NCBI RefSeq assembly: GCF_020733705.1
Contig: NZ_JAJFZM010000004.1
Span: 124,001 to 188,000, forward strand
From: Nocardia australiensis
Lineage (GTDB): Bacteria; Actinomycetota; Actinomycetes; Mycobacteriales; Mycobacteriaceae
Reading direction: 5' to 3'
Length of the DNA: 64,000 nucleotides
The notes under the pieces are model-generated. The model searched no databases. It worked only from the letters and a program-made list of their open reading frames with translations, and was not told where the DNA came from. Positions 26,934 to 34,996 of the stretch are shown one piece after another; position 1 is the stretch's first letter, and the number at the start of each line of letters is the position of its first letter. Both the position numbers and the translations under genes were made by a program.

Positions 26934-28540
26934 GCAGTCGCGAAACTGTCGAGGAAACGCTCGACAACACGACGATCGATCCGTCGGTCACCTGGACGAC
27001 CGGCAATGTCGCGGAGGCATTCCCCGGTGTCTTCACCACACTCGGCTTCACCTTCATCAACGCGCCGGTGGAGTTGGCGACCCGCACAACGTTCCTGAAA
27101 TTGGGTGTTCTCACACGGAAACAGGTTCGCCTACCCGACAAATCGGAGGACATGTTCTGGACATTGTTCGCCGGGCGGGCCGCGGCGAACATCGACAAGT
27201 TCCGCGAGATCGCGAATATCACCCCCGGTACATCGGCGACCGCGGTCGAGCAACAGCTGTTCGGCTACGTCCGGCCGGAGACCGTCGACGCGAACAGCGC
27301 ACGCCGCTATCCGGTCATTGCCGCCAAGGCGCCGGGAGCCGTCCTGCGGTTGCCCAAGCGGCACGACGCCGAATTCGCCGAGCTGCGCCGATGGCGGCTG
27401 GCTCATCTGGACGACATCGATACCCTCGACCATGCGGGGTGCGTCGAGCTGCTGGCTGATGCGCAGCGGCGCTTCCAGCGTATGTTGACCATGCACATGC
27501 TCGTCGCTTTCGTGAGCTCCGGGCTGGCAGACCGGGTGATCGACACGTTGGCCGGGCTCGGCCTGTCCGACCTCGGGCCCGCACTGTTGTCCGGGGCCGG
27601 AACAGACGAAAGCGAGGTCGCGCACGACCTGTGGGCACTCGCCCATGACGACATCACCTTGCGCGAGTTCACCGATCGGCATGGTTACCACGGCAACAAT
27701 GAGGGTCAGTTGTCCGGCGTGACGTGGCGTGAAGACCCGACTTCGGTGCTCAACCGGCTCGATGACTACCGAGCTATCGCCGCTGACAGCCCACGGGCGC
27801 CGCGCAATCGGAGCCAGGAGCAAGTCGAGACGCGACAACGGGCCTTGGTCGAGCTCCAGTCGGCCCTACCCCGACGCAAGCGCCGCGCCGCCGCCCGGAA
27901 TGTGCGGATGGCCAGTCGCTGGATCGCCCTTCGGGAGCAGGGCAAGGCCGGCTACCTGCTCACCTTCGATATCGCGAGGGCTGTCATACGCAGACAGGGC
28001 GCCCTGCTGGTCGGTGCGGGCGTGATCGACAGCATCGACGACATCTTCCACCTGTCTTACGACGAAGTGTGCGCCGGCGTCACGGGTGATCGGCGTGCCC
28101 TGGTCGCCGAACGCCAGGCTCGATATGACGAGCGGTGCACCTACCGGTTGCCCCAATCGTGGGCGGGCGTGCCCACCCTGACTAAAGCGGGCGACTCCGA
28201 CGCGCCCGCACGGGATGCCTCCGGTGTCATCACCGGCGTGGCCGCCAGCGGTGGCGTGGTGGAAGGCCGTGCCCGGGTGGTCCGCGATCCGTCGACTACC
28301 GAGCTCGACGACGGCGATATCCTCGTTTGTGAGACGACCGATCCGAGCTGGGTGTCGTTGTTCCTTGTCGCTGGTGGGGTCGTCACCGATTACGGCGGCC
28401 TGCTCAGCCATGGCCCGATCGTGGCCCGTGAACTCGGTATCCCCTGTGTCTGCGGCACCGAGAACGCAAGCTACTGGATTCGCGACGGTCAGCGCATCCG
28501 CTTGGACGGCGATACAGGCACTGTCACCGTGCTCGGGTGA
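26930..28540 (+). CDS. Rifampin-phosphotransferase-like acceptor plus phosphohistidine protein
   Basis: A 536-residue partner of the preceding gene. The N-terminal two thirds begin TWTTGNVAEAFPGVFTTLGF, the pattern seen in the substrate-binding (middle) domain of rifampin phosphotransferases and PEP-synthase relatives, and are helix rich. The last 120 residues are a second phosphohistidine domain with His494 in YGGLLSHGPIVARELGIPCV. No ATP-grasp motif is present, so it should depend on the upstream protein for phosphorylation. ATG 26930 overlaps the upstream stop; frame is open further 5' inside that gene. Acceptor unknown. Confidence 0.75.
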   Translation: MSSRETVEETLDNTTIDPSVTWTTGNVAEAFPGVFTTLGFTFINAPVELATRTTFLKLGVLTRKQVRLPDKSEDMFWTLFAGRAAANIDKFREIANITPGTSATAVEQQLFGYVRPETVDANSARRYPVIAAKAPGAVLRLPKRHDAEFAELRRWRLAHLDDIDTLDHAGCVELLADAQRRFQRMLTMHMLVAFVSSGLADRVIDTLAGLGLSDLGPALLSGAGTDESEVAHDLWALAHDDITLREFTDRHGYHGNNEGQLSGVTWREDPTSVLNRLDDYRAIAADSPRAPRNRSQEQVETRQRALVELQSALPRRKRRAAARNVRMASRWIALREQGKAGYLLTFDIARAVIRRQGALLVGAGVIDSIDDIFHLSYDEVCAGVTGDRRALVAERQARYDERCTYRLPQSWAGVPTLTKAGDSDAPARDASGVITGVAASGGVVEGRARVVRDPSTTELDDGDILVCETTDPSWVSLFLVAGGVVTDYGGLLSHGPIVARELGIPCVCGTENASYWIRDGQRIRLDGDTGTVTVLG

Positions 28541-28550
28541 CTCGTATGGG

Positions 28551-28580
28551 GCGGCGCCGGCGCCCGGCCGTCGGCGCCGC
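28551..28580. terminator. Hairpin terminator between cassette and TetR gene
   Basis: GCGGCGCCG (28551-28559) pairs with CGGCGCCGC (28572-28580), between the converging cassette and TetR gene. Confidence 0.6.
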
Positions 28581-28616
28581 ACCGACGGAAGCTCCCGATT
28601 CGACCAGCCCTCGCCC

Positions 28617-29267
28617 CTAACCGAGACTGCCGTGCAGCAGGTCGACGAATTGATCGACCATCGGCTCCAGTTGGCCGTGCGTTCCGACGAATCCCGCGTA
28701 CATGCTCATTCCCCATATCACCGCGACCAGCAGTTCGGTGAACGTTGTGATGTCGAGGTCGTGGCGGATCGTTCCGTCGGCCACGGCGGCCTCCAGTGCC
28801 GCTCGGATAAAGCTGCGCACATCATTGAGTTGTCCCTCCGCCCATCCGCCAAGCGCGGGGTTGCGCAGCGCATCGAACAGGGATGCTGCGAGGAACCGCA
28901 CATAGGTGCGGTCCTCGGACTCGACCTGCATAGCGGTGCGCAGAAACGTGGCCATCCGATCGACGAGATCCGCTTCCGCCTCGGCATCGGCGATGCCTAC
29001 CGCAATCACGCTGCTCTTGTCCGCTTCGAACAGTGTTCGGTAGAGCTCGTCTTTGCTCCGGAAGTAATGGTTGATGTTGGTGCGTGTGACATCGGCACGG
29101 GCCGCGATGTCTGTGAATGTCGCACTGTCGTAGCCGACTTCACTGAACAGTTTGCGCGCTGCCCGCAGAATCCGATCTCGAGTATTCGCTCCGTCAGATC
29201 CGGCAGGGCGCCCTCGACCTCGCCGAGGTTCTGCTGCCAGGTCAGTCACAACCGCGCTGCCTCTCAT
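28617..29267 (-). CDS. TetR-family regulator
   Basis: A 216-residue TetR protein with a basic lead-in (RRGRGRPAGSDGANTRDRIL), a standard helix-turn-helix (FTDIAARADVTRTNINHYFRSK) and a TetR C-terminal domain ending LEPMVDQFVDLLHGSLG. It converges on the dikinase-like cassette and is the likeliest regulator of it. A 16-bp palindrome (29272-29287) lies immediately before its start. Ligand unknown. Confidence 0.88.
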   Translation of the reverse strand: MRGSAVVTDLAAEPRRGRGRPAGSDGANTRDRILRAARKLFSEVGYDSATFTDIAARADVTRTNINHYFRSKDELYRTLFEADKSSVIAVGIADAEAEADLVDRMATFLRTAMQVESEDRTYVRFLAASLFDALRNPALGGWAEGQLNDVRSFIRAALEAAVADGTIRHDLDITTFTELLVAVIWGMSMYAGFVGTHGQLEPMVDQFVDLLHGSLG

Positions 29268-29271
29268 CCAC

Positions 29272-29287
29272 CGACATTGTGATGTCG
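29272..29287. promoter_or_regulatory. Probable TetR autoregulatory operator
   Basis: CGACAT-tgtg-ATGTCG, a perfect 6-bp palindrome with a 4-bp centre, 5 bp upstream of the TetR start. The remaining gap to 29698 shows no gene or other feature I recognise. Confidence 0.45.
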
Positions 29288-29698
29288 TCGTCGACCCTCA
29301 CCCCGTCACCGACGAACCCCTGCCGCGAACGCTCGACGGGAGCACACCCTCCGCACGGACCGCATCGGACAGAGTCTAACTCGATCTTTCTCAGCGGCCC
29401 GCGAGCCAGCCTGCGCGCCGCGAGTGAGCCCGGAGTTGTTCGGCCGCGGCAGCTGGTGTCGCGAGATCATCCGGTGCCCGAATGCCGTCTCGCTCGGGTG
29501 GTCTAGGCTCGTCTGCACGTCGAGCGGAACCGGGCCGACTCGTGTGGTCAGCAGATCAGCGGGTATGGGGATATGGGGGTATTGTCACTTCATCCAATCA
29601 TCTTGGGGCACAATGCACATCGAGATTCTCAATCGGCAGCACGGATTCGGCTGAGGCACGAACGCCACCGCGACCGTGGTGCATCGTTCGCACTAGTC

Positions 29699-30967
29699 AT
29701 GACTGTTTGGAGTTCATTCTTGAGTACCACCCAGTCCGGAGTATCCGCCGCGTCGTGCCCAGCTTTTCACGGCTCGCCGTTCGATTCCGACGACCCACGG
29801 ATGCCGCTATACGTGCCGGAGTTCGCCGCTGATCCCCACGCCCTCTATGAAAAAATGCGCAAGCAGTACCACTCTTTGGTACCTGTGGAACTTGCGCCGG
29901 GCGTTCCCGCCACGTTGGTGATCGATTACAAAACCGCGCTGCGGATTCTCAACGATCCCGAACATTTCCCCGCAGATCCGCGTACCTGGCAGAAGGACAT
30001 CCCGGCTGACTGTCCTGTGCTGCCGATGATGGAGTGGCGGCCGATGGCGACCAGGTCCGCCGGGGCAGATGCGGTGCGCTTCCGGCAGGCCACTACCGAG
30101 AGCCTCAACGAGGTTGATCTCTATGCTCTCCGCACAACCGTGGAAGAGATCGCCATCTCGCTGATCAACTCCTTCTGCCAGAACGGAACTGCCGATCTGA
30201 TCGGTCAATACACGTTCCCGCTGATATTCGAAGTCCTCAATGTCCTGTTCGGTTGCCCACCGGAGGTCGGGCAGCGGATGGCCGCCGGGATGGCTTCGAT
30301 CGTCGAGGGCGTCGACGCCGATAACGGCAACAGGATGATCAGTGAAGCGATGTTGGAGTTGGTGAGCCTCAAGCGTGCCGAACCCGGCAAAGACGTCACC
30401 TCGGCACTGCTACGGCATCGGGCCGAACTCAACGATCTCGAGATGGTGCATCAGCTGGCAAGCCAATACGGCGCGGGGATCGAATTCCAGCAGAACTTGA
30501 TCGTTAATACCTTGCAGCTGATCCTCACCGACGACCGGTTGGGTGGTAGCTTCCTGGACGGGAGTATGTCCACTCGCGAGGCCCTCGACGATGTTTTGTT
30601 CAACGACCCGCCGCTGGCGAACTACATGGTCACCTACCCCCGTCAGCCGATCCTCATCGACGACATCTGGCTGCCCGCACATCAGCCGATCATCATCAGC
30701 ATCGCCGCCTGCAACAACGACCCAACGGTCCGAAGCGGTGATCGCACCGGCAATAGATCCCATTTGGCTTGGGGCATCGGCCCACGCACCTGCCCCGCGA
30801 AATCCATGGCGTACCTGATCGCACAGGACGCCATCGATCAGCTCCTCGACGCACTCCCCGAAATCCGTATGGCCGCCCCCCCGACCTGGCGGCCCGGTGC
30901 CTTCCATCGGTCACTGACATCGCTGCCGGTCACGTTCCCCCCTTCGGCTCCGTTGCGCCTGCCCTGA
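29699..30967 (+). CDS. Cytochrome P450 without the ExxR motif (CYP157-like)
   Basis: A 422-residue P450. The heme-binding loop is intact around Cys365 (AWGIGPRTCPAKS), and the C-terminal GAFHRSLTSLPVTF matches actinobacterial P450s. The K-helix ExxR is replaced: the expected place reads LDDVLFNDPPL, so Glu and Arg become Asp and Phe. The I-helix has GAGIEFQQN with no Thr. The same pattern (DDxLFxDPP, no ExxR) is known from the CYP157 family of Streptomyces, which sits at the end of conservon operons. No conservon genes (sensor kinase, roadblock, DUF742, GTPase) are adjacent here. ATG 29699 is the most downstream start giving the whole fold. Confidence 0.82.
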   Translation: MTVWSSFLSTTQSGVSAASCPAFHGSPFDSDDPRMPLYVPEFAADPHALYEKMRKQYHSLVPVELAPGVPATLVIDYKTALRILNDPEHFPADPRTWQKDIPADCPVLPMMEWRPMATRSAGADAVRFRQATTESLNEVDLYALRTTVEEIAISLINSFCQNGTADLIGQYTFPLIFEVLNVLFGCPPEVGQRMAAGMASIVEGVDADNGNRMISEAMLELVSLKRAEPGKDVTSALLRHRAELNDLEMVHQLASQYGAGIEFQQNLIVNTLQLILTDDRLGGSFLDGSMSTREALDDVLFNDPPLANYMVTYPRQPILIDDIWLPAHQPIIISIAACNNDPTVRSGDRTGNRSHLAWGIGPRTCPAKSMAYLIAQDAIDQLLDALPEIRMAAPPTWRPGAFHRSLTSLPVTFPPSAPLRLP

Positions 30968-31230
30968 CTGAACGTATGGTGACGATTCCGCCGAGCGCGG
31001 TGGCGACGGAGTTGAGGTCTGGCGCTCCGTCGGGGCGCTCGAAGTCGCATGCCTCACCAGCGTATTGAGCAGCGATAGATTGTCAGCTCGGAAGAATGGG
31101 GGAGATTTCTGGCGGCGACGACGGACCCGTCGAGCGGTTCATCGACTGGCCTGGATCCGCGGCAGCGGTGGAACGCGGCCTTGGTGGGGGTAGAGGGCAC
31201 CACAGTGGACCGTCCGAACCGCTACACCGG

Positions 31231-32931
31231 TCAGGGGTTGGTGAGGGCGTCGACCATGGCCGTGCCGAAGGCTATGTCGTCGGAGGAGGGCACGCGGGTG
31301 TAGGTGCCGCCGGTGCGTTGGGCGGCGTTTTGGAGGCTTTCGGTGCCGTTGCCGCCGATGACGATCACATTGACGCGGACGGGATGGGCGGCGTCGGTGG
31401 CGTCGGCGAGGTCGGCGAGGAGTTTCGCGCCGGTGACGGTGGAGTCGTCGTCGGGGCCGTCGGTGATGAGCAGCACCGAATTGGTGCGGGCCGTCGCATA
31501 GTTCTCCACCGCGGCGCGGTAAGCCGCCAGCAGGGCGGGGTATGCCTGGTCGATCCGGGATTCGGTGGGCACGATGGTGTCGAACGTGCTGGTCACGGTG
31601 CTGCGCTGGTTGTCGGTCAGCGGTGCGGTGGCGGCCTGGACCTTGTACGGAGTGGTGGTGCCGTCGAGGTTCTTGCCGAAGGTCCACACGCCGAGGCCGA
31701 AGTCCGGCGGCATGACGTTCATGGTGGAGGCAAGGGCCGCAAGGACATTCGTGAGGCGGGTGCCCGAACCGTCGGCGTTGCCCATGGACGCGGAGACATC
31801 GAGCAGCACCGTGGACTGCACGCCGAGCACCGGGTGTGCCAGCGTCGCGCGCACCTTGTCCAGCGCGGTCCGCGATGGGACCGGGGCGGTGGCCGCGGGG
31901 GCGGGGTCGAACCCGGCGGCGGTGAAGGTCTGGGCCGACTGGGGTGTCCGCAGGTAGTCGGCGAAAATGCTCGCGATCAGGTTCTGCGTCTTGTCCACCC
32001 ATGGGCCCGACATGAGCGCGGCCGGGTAGTCGGCCACCGGCGTCGCGCCAACGGGGCTGAATCCGCTCGATCCGCCGACTGCCTTGATCTGCTGTGTCGT
32101 GGTGGCAACCGCGTGCACGGGCGCGCTCGACAGCTGCGGCGAACCGGTCATCGCGCCCAGCGCGGCGATGGTGTCCCGCGTCTGCGGCGCGTTCTCGGCG
32201 AGCAGGGAGATCGCGGACACGACCTGACCGGACTGCGCGGCCTTGTCGCTGAGCGGTTCGGTGCCCGATACCGCCGAGCCGACAGCGGCGGCGACGGCAG
32301 TGGTGGCGTCACCCGGCGGCAGCGCGACGCGCAGCCCATTCCAGCCGGTGAGTCCCAGCTCCGAGAGCGAGCCCTGTTGCAGGCGAGGCAGATCCGCCCA
32401 GGCGACCTTGGCCTGATCGAGGGCGCGGCGCAAATCTTCGGGCACGGCGAGCACGATCGGGCTCGCCGCGACCGGGGTCGGGTTGCCCTCGATCAGCCCG
32501 GGGACGCGCACCGATTCGACCGAACGCATGGAGTCGGCAATCCAGAGGGCGGGCTGCGGCCCGAGTTGGTCGTTCCATGGCGCGTTCGAGGTGAACGCGG
32601 CCACCATCGCCGCTGACGCCTGGGCGGTCACCTCCACCTGCGCGCAGTGATCGCGGACCCTGGGCTTGGTCGCGTTGTATTGATCGGCGATAGTCCGGAC
32701 CGGGGCCGCGATGTCCGGATCGACTGTCACGTGGAGGGTCGAGGCGCCCTCGACGCATTCGGCCGCGGCCGCGGAGTCGCGACTGTTTGCCCTGTCCCGG
32801 AACTGGAACCACGTGAACACGCTGGCGACTAGCAATACCACGGCAACCGCTGCGATAACCGGACCTTTGCTGATGCCTCGAGATCTGGTTCCGTTGCGAT
32901 GAGTGCCCACGGCTGCACAGTGTAGGTTCAC
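31231..32931 (-). CDS. Membrane-anchored solute-binding plus VWA-domain protein (Rv1836c type)
   Basis: A 566-residue protein. One N-terminal membrane helix (residues about 24-44, VIAAVAVVLLVASVFTWFQF) anchors an ectodomain made of a periplasmic-binding-like region (residues about 60-360, with IADQYNATKPRV and the AASPIVLAVP strand) and a VWA domain with MIDAS residues DVSASMG and DGPDDDS. The arrangement and the position before glcB match M. tuberculosis Rv1836c. Function unknown; exposure to the envelope side is inferred from the single anchor. GTG 32910 is an alternative start. Confidence 0.8.
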   Translation of the reverse strand: MNLHCAAVGTHRNGTRSRGISKGPVIAAVAVVLLVASVFTWFQFRDRANSRDSAAAAECVEGASTLHVTVDPDIAAPVRTIADQYNATKPRVRDHCAQVEVTAQASAAMVAAFTSNAPWNDQLGPQPALWIADSMRSVESVRVPGLIEGNPTPVAASPIVLAVPEDLRRALDQAKVAWADLPRLQQGSLSELGLTGWNGLRVALPPGDATTAVAAAVGSAVSGTEPLSDKAAQSGQVVSAISLLAENAPQTRDTIAALGAMTGSPQLSSAPVHAVATTTQQIKAVGGSSGFSPVGATPVADYPAALMSGPWVDKTQNLIASIFADYLRTPQSAQTFTAAGFDPAPAATAPVPSRTALDKVRATLAHPVLGVQSTVLLDVSASMGNADGSGTRLTNVLAALASTMNVMPPDFGLGVWTFGKNLDGTTTPYKVQAATAPLTDNQRSTVTSTFDTIVPTESRIDQAYPALLAAYRAAVENYATARTNSVLLITDGPDDDSTVTGAKLLADLADATDAAHPVRVNVIVIGGNGTESLQNAAQRTGGTYTRVPSSDDIAFGTAMVDALTNP

Positions 32932-32985
32932 GCGAGTTCGGTCGAGCAGCGTGTCCGCGATCCGGCACTGCGGCGGCGGCCGTAC

Positions 32986-33261
32986 CTAGTCGCGGATCAC
33001 GCGGCCCCGGTCGAACTCGTGGCCGCCCCACACCCCGGACTGTCCGGTGCGCTCGGCGAACTCGCCACAACCGACGCGGATCGGGCACCCGGCGCAGACC
33101 TCGCGCGCATAGTCGAAGTCCTGTGACGGATACGGGAACCATGCCTCGTGGTTGGGGTCGCCGCGGCACGCGGCCCGGTGCCATCCCTTGCTGTCCGAGA
33201 GCGGGAGCAGATCGATCAGTGTCGAGGTGTTCGGTGCTCTTGTCTCCAATCGGACGTTCAT
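32986..33261 (-). CDS. WhiB-family iron-sulfur regulator
   Basis: A 91-residue Wbl protein with four cysteines in the family pattern: one in RAACRGD (Cys32) and CAGCPIRVGC, plus the glycine turn GVWGG and a basic C-terminal end. Wbl proteins bind a 4Fe-4S cluster and act with sigma factor A. Which of the WhiB groups it belongs to cannot be told from sequence alone. It is 42 bp downstream of the HNH gene on the same strand. Confidence 0.92.
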   Translation of the reverse strand: MNVRLETRAPNTSTLIDLLPLSDSKGWHRAACRGDPNHEAWFPYPSQDFDYAREVCAGCPIRVGCGEFAERTGQSGVWGGHEFDRGRVIRD

Positions 33262-33303
33262 GATGATCCTTCTCCTTCCTCGGGTTCGGTCACCGACACC
33301 GCA

Positions 33304-33951
33304 CTACCCGGCCGTGGGTAGTGCGGCGGCGGTGAGTTGTTTCCAGATCCGCCGTTGCCGCTTCTCCAGGTGATTGGGCGCCTTCGGCTCCCACAGCAAC
33401 CGCATGCCCGCATCCTCGGGCGTGCGGTCGGCCTTGCTGGTGTTGCACGCCGCGCAGCAAGCGATCAGATTGCTCCAGGTGTTCGGTCCGCCGTGGCTGC
33501 GCGGGCGAATGTGGTCCACCGTGCGCGCCCAGGCGGCGCAGTAACCGCAGCGGTGGCTGTCGCGGCGCAGCACACCGGCGGGCGTGGCCCTGCTCTCGTC
33601 CTGCGCCCGGACGACATGCTCGAGGTACACATAGCGCAGCAACCGGATGGTTTCGGGCAGTGCGATCTCGAGGTGCCTGGATCGGATCGGGAAGTGCGGC
33701 TCCCTATCGGCGATCGACTCCGCCGCGCCGCCCATCAGCAACACGATCGCCCGCTCGGCGCTGATCTCATCGAGTGCCTCATAGCTGGCGTTGAGCACCA
33801 GCACGCTGGTGTGTATCCAATTGTCGACAGTCAACGCCACCGGATCGGTGGCACGGTGGAACATCATGGGAATCACCATGTTTCGGGAGGAGTGAGCGAA
33901 TGCGAGAGGATGGCGGCGAAGCTCAGAGCTCGGCCGGGAGGCGGCTGTCAT
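33304..33951 (-). CDS. HNH endonuclease family protein
   Basis: A protein of up to 215 residues ending in an HNH nuclease domain with two CxxC zinc pairs (RCGYC and CAACN) and the catalytic TVDHIRPRSHGGPNTWSNL. N-terminal to it is the VLVLNASYEAL... AIVLLMGGAAE region that is usual for chromosomal actinobacterial HNH proteins. True start is unsure: ATG 33951 is the longest, and ATG codons around 33880-33860 give the usual length. Followed by the WhiB gene. Housekeeping or phage-derived role unknown. Confidence 0.8.
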   Translation of the reverse strand: MTAASRPSSELRRHPLAFAHSSRNMVIPMMFHRATDPVALTVDNWIHTSVLVLNASYEALDEISAERAIVLLMGGAAESIADREPHFPIRSRHLEIALPETIRLLRYVYLEHVVRAQDESRATPAGVLRRDSHRCGYCAAWARTVDHIRPRSHGGPNTWSNLIACCAACNTSKADRTPEDAGMRLLWEPKAPNHLEKRQRRIWKQLTAAALPTAG

Positions 33952-34052
33952 CCGATCCGGCGCATGCGTCGCACCGCAGCACGGATTCGACCGTCATATT
34001 GGTCAAAGCCACCTCCTCCTTTCGGTGCTCGCGATCACCCCGGAATCGGTGA

Positions 34053-34345
34053 TCATCGTCGAATCACATGGTGGCACAACACACTCGCCGTTGTCGGGTC
34101 ATTTTTCGGCGGATGCGGTGTACGGCGGTCCAGGGTGGTGTGTTCTCGGGTCAGTCGATGGGGGTGTGACCGAGCATCGTCGACGATCCGGCGCGCGTCC
34201 ACGAGCATCAGCTGAATGTGGTCGCGCAGGAATCTGCCAGTGCAGTTCCTCCTTGGAGCCGATGTGGTAGTACAGCGCGCCACGCTCGACCCCGGCTCTG
34301 TCACCGATCTCGGCGACGCCGGTGCCGTGGAATTCTGTGCGATCG
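34053..34345 (-). pseudogene. TetR-family gene remnant
   Basis: The residues GVAEIGDRAGVERGALYYHIGSK are the helix-turn-helix of a TetR protein, reading from about 34345. A frame change near 34230 then continues with FLRDHIQLMLVDARRIVDDA, the start of its ligand-binding domain, and the frame ends without the rest. Upstream helix 1 and most of the C-terminal domain are missing. Confidence 0.6.
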
Positions 34346-34431
34346 ATCGCGTCGTCTCGTCCCGCGAGTATCGGATCAGGCAGCTCGGTGAGTGAAATCC
34401 GTTGCGGGCCTCGATATGTCAGTACTTTCAT
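34346..34431 (-). pseudogene. Zinc-type alcohol dehydrogenase, N-terminal stub
   Basis: MKVLTYRGPQRISLTELPDP is the start of a medium-chain alcohol dehydrogenase. After about 25 residues the frame runs into the TetR remnant. Its ATG overlaps the stop of the SDR remnant, so the two were once one operon. Confidence 0.55.
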
Positions 34432-34826
34432 CGCCGACTATCGTCCAGTGTCCGGGTCGCGCCGGTGTAGGATGCCGACGCGTCGGTCGCGAAGAATATT
34501 GCCGCGCGGACGATTTCGCTCGGCGCGCCGATGTGGCCCAGCGCGACATGCTTGGTCAGCTCCGCTCGCATGTCGGTCGACCGCACGGCGGAGATATCGG
34601 TGGCGAACGCACCGCACTGAATGGTGTTGACCCGCACCGTCGGTGCGAAGCTCTGCGCGAGTCCGCCGGTGGGATTGGCCAATCCGGCCTCGGCGGCGGC
34701 ATAGGGGACTGTGAGCGGTTCGGGTCGCGCCGCCTCCAGAACCACCTTGTCCGACAACGACTGTTCGGGCATCGATCCCTCGGACGCCATTGTCCTCGGC
34801 GCGCACGCCTCCACTAAATGTTCCAT
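34428..34826 (-). pseudogene. Short-chain dehydrogenase, C-terminal remnant
   Basis: From about 34770 the frame encodes the C-terminal half of an SDR: PYAAAEAGLANPTGG, APTVRVNTIQCGAFATDIS, SEIVRAAIFFATDASASYTGAT. The Rossmann glycine motif and catalytic serine are missing and the YxxxK lysine is changed (YAAAE). It is a decayed fragment. Confidence 0.65.
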
Positions 34827-34996
34827 TTAGTGCATTAAGTGGGCCGGTCGATACAATCAAGGCCGTGGGAACCCACCGCATGGTGGTCGGAGCTACCGAC
34901 GACTCGGTGTCGAGGGGTGACGAATCGGTGCTACTACCGACGGGTAACATTGGATGCGATTTTTCCTATCCGGCTTTCTCAAAAGTGAGGCAGTAG

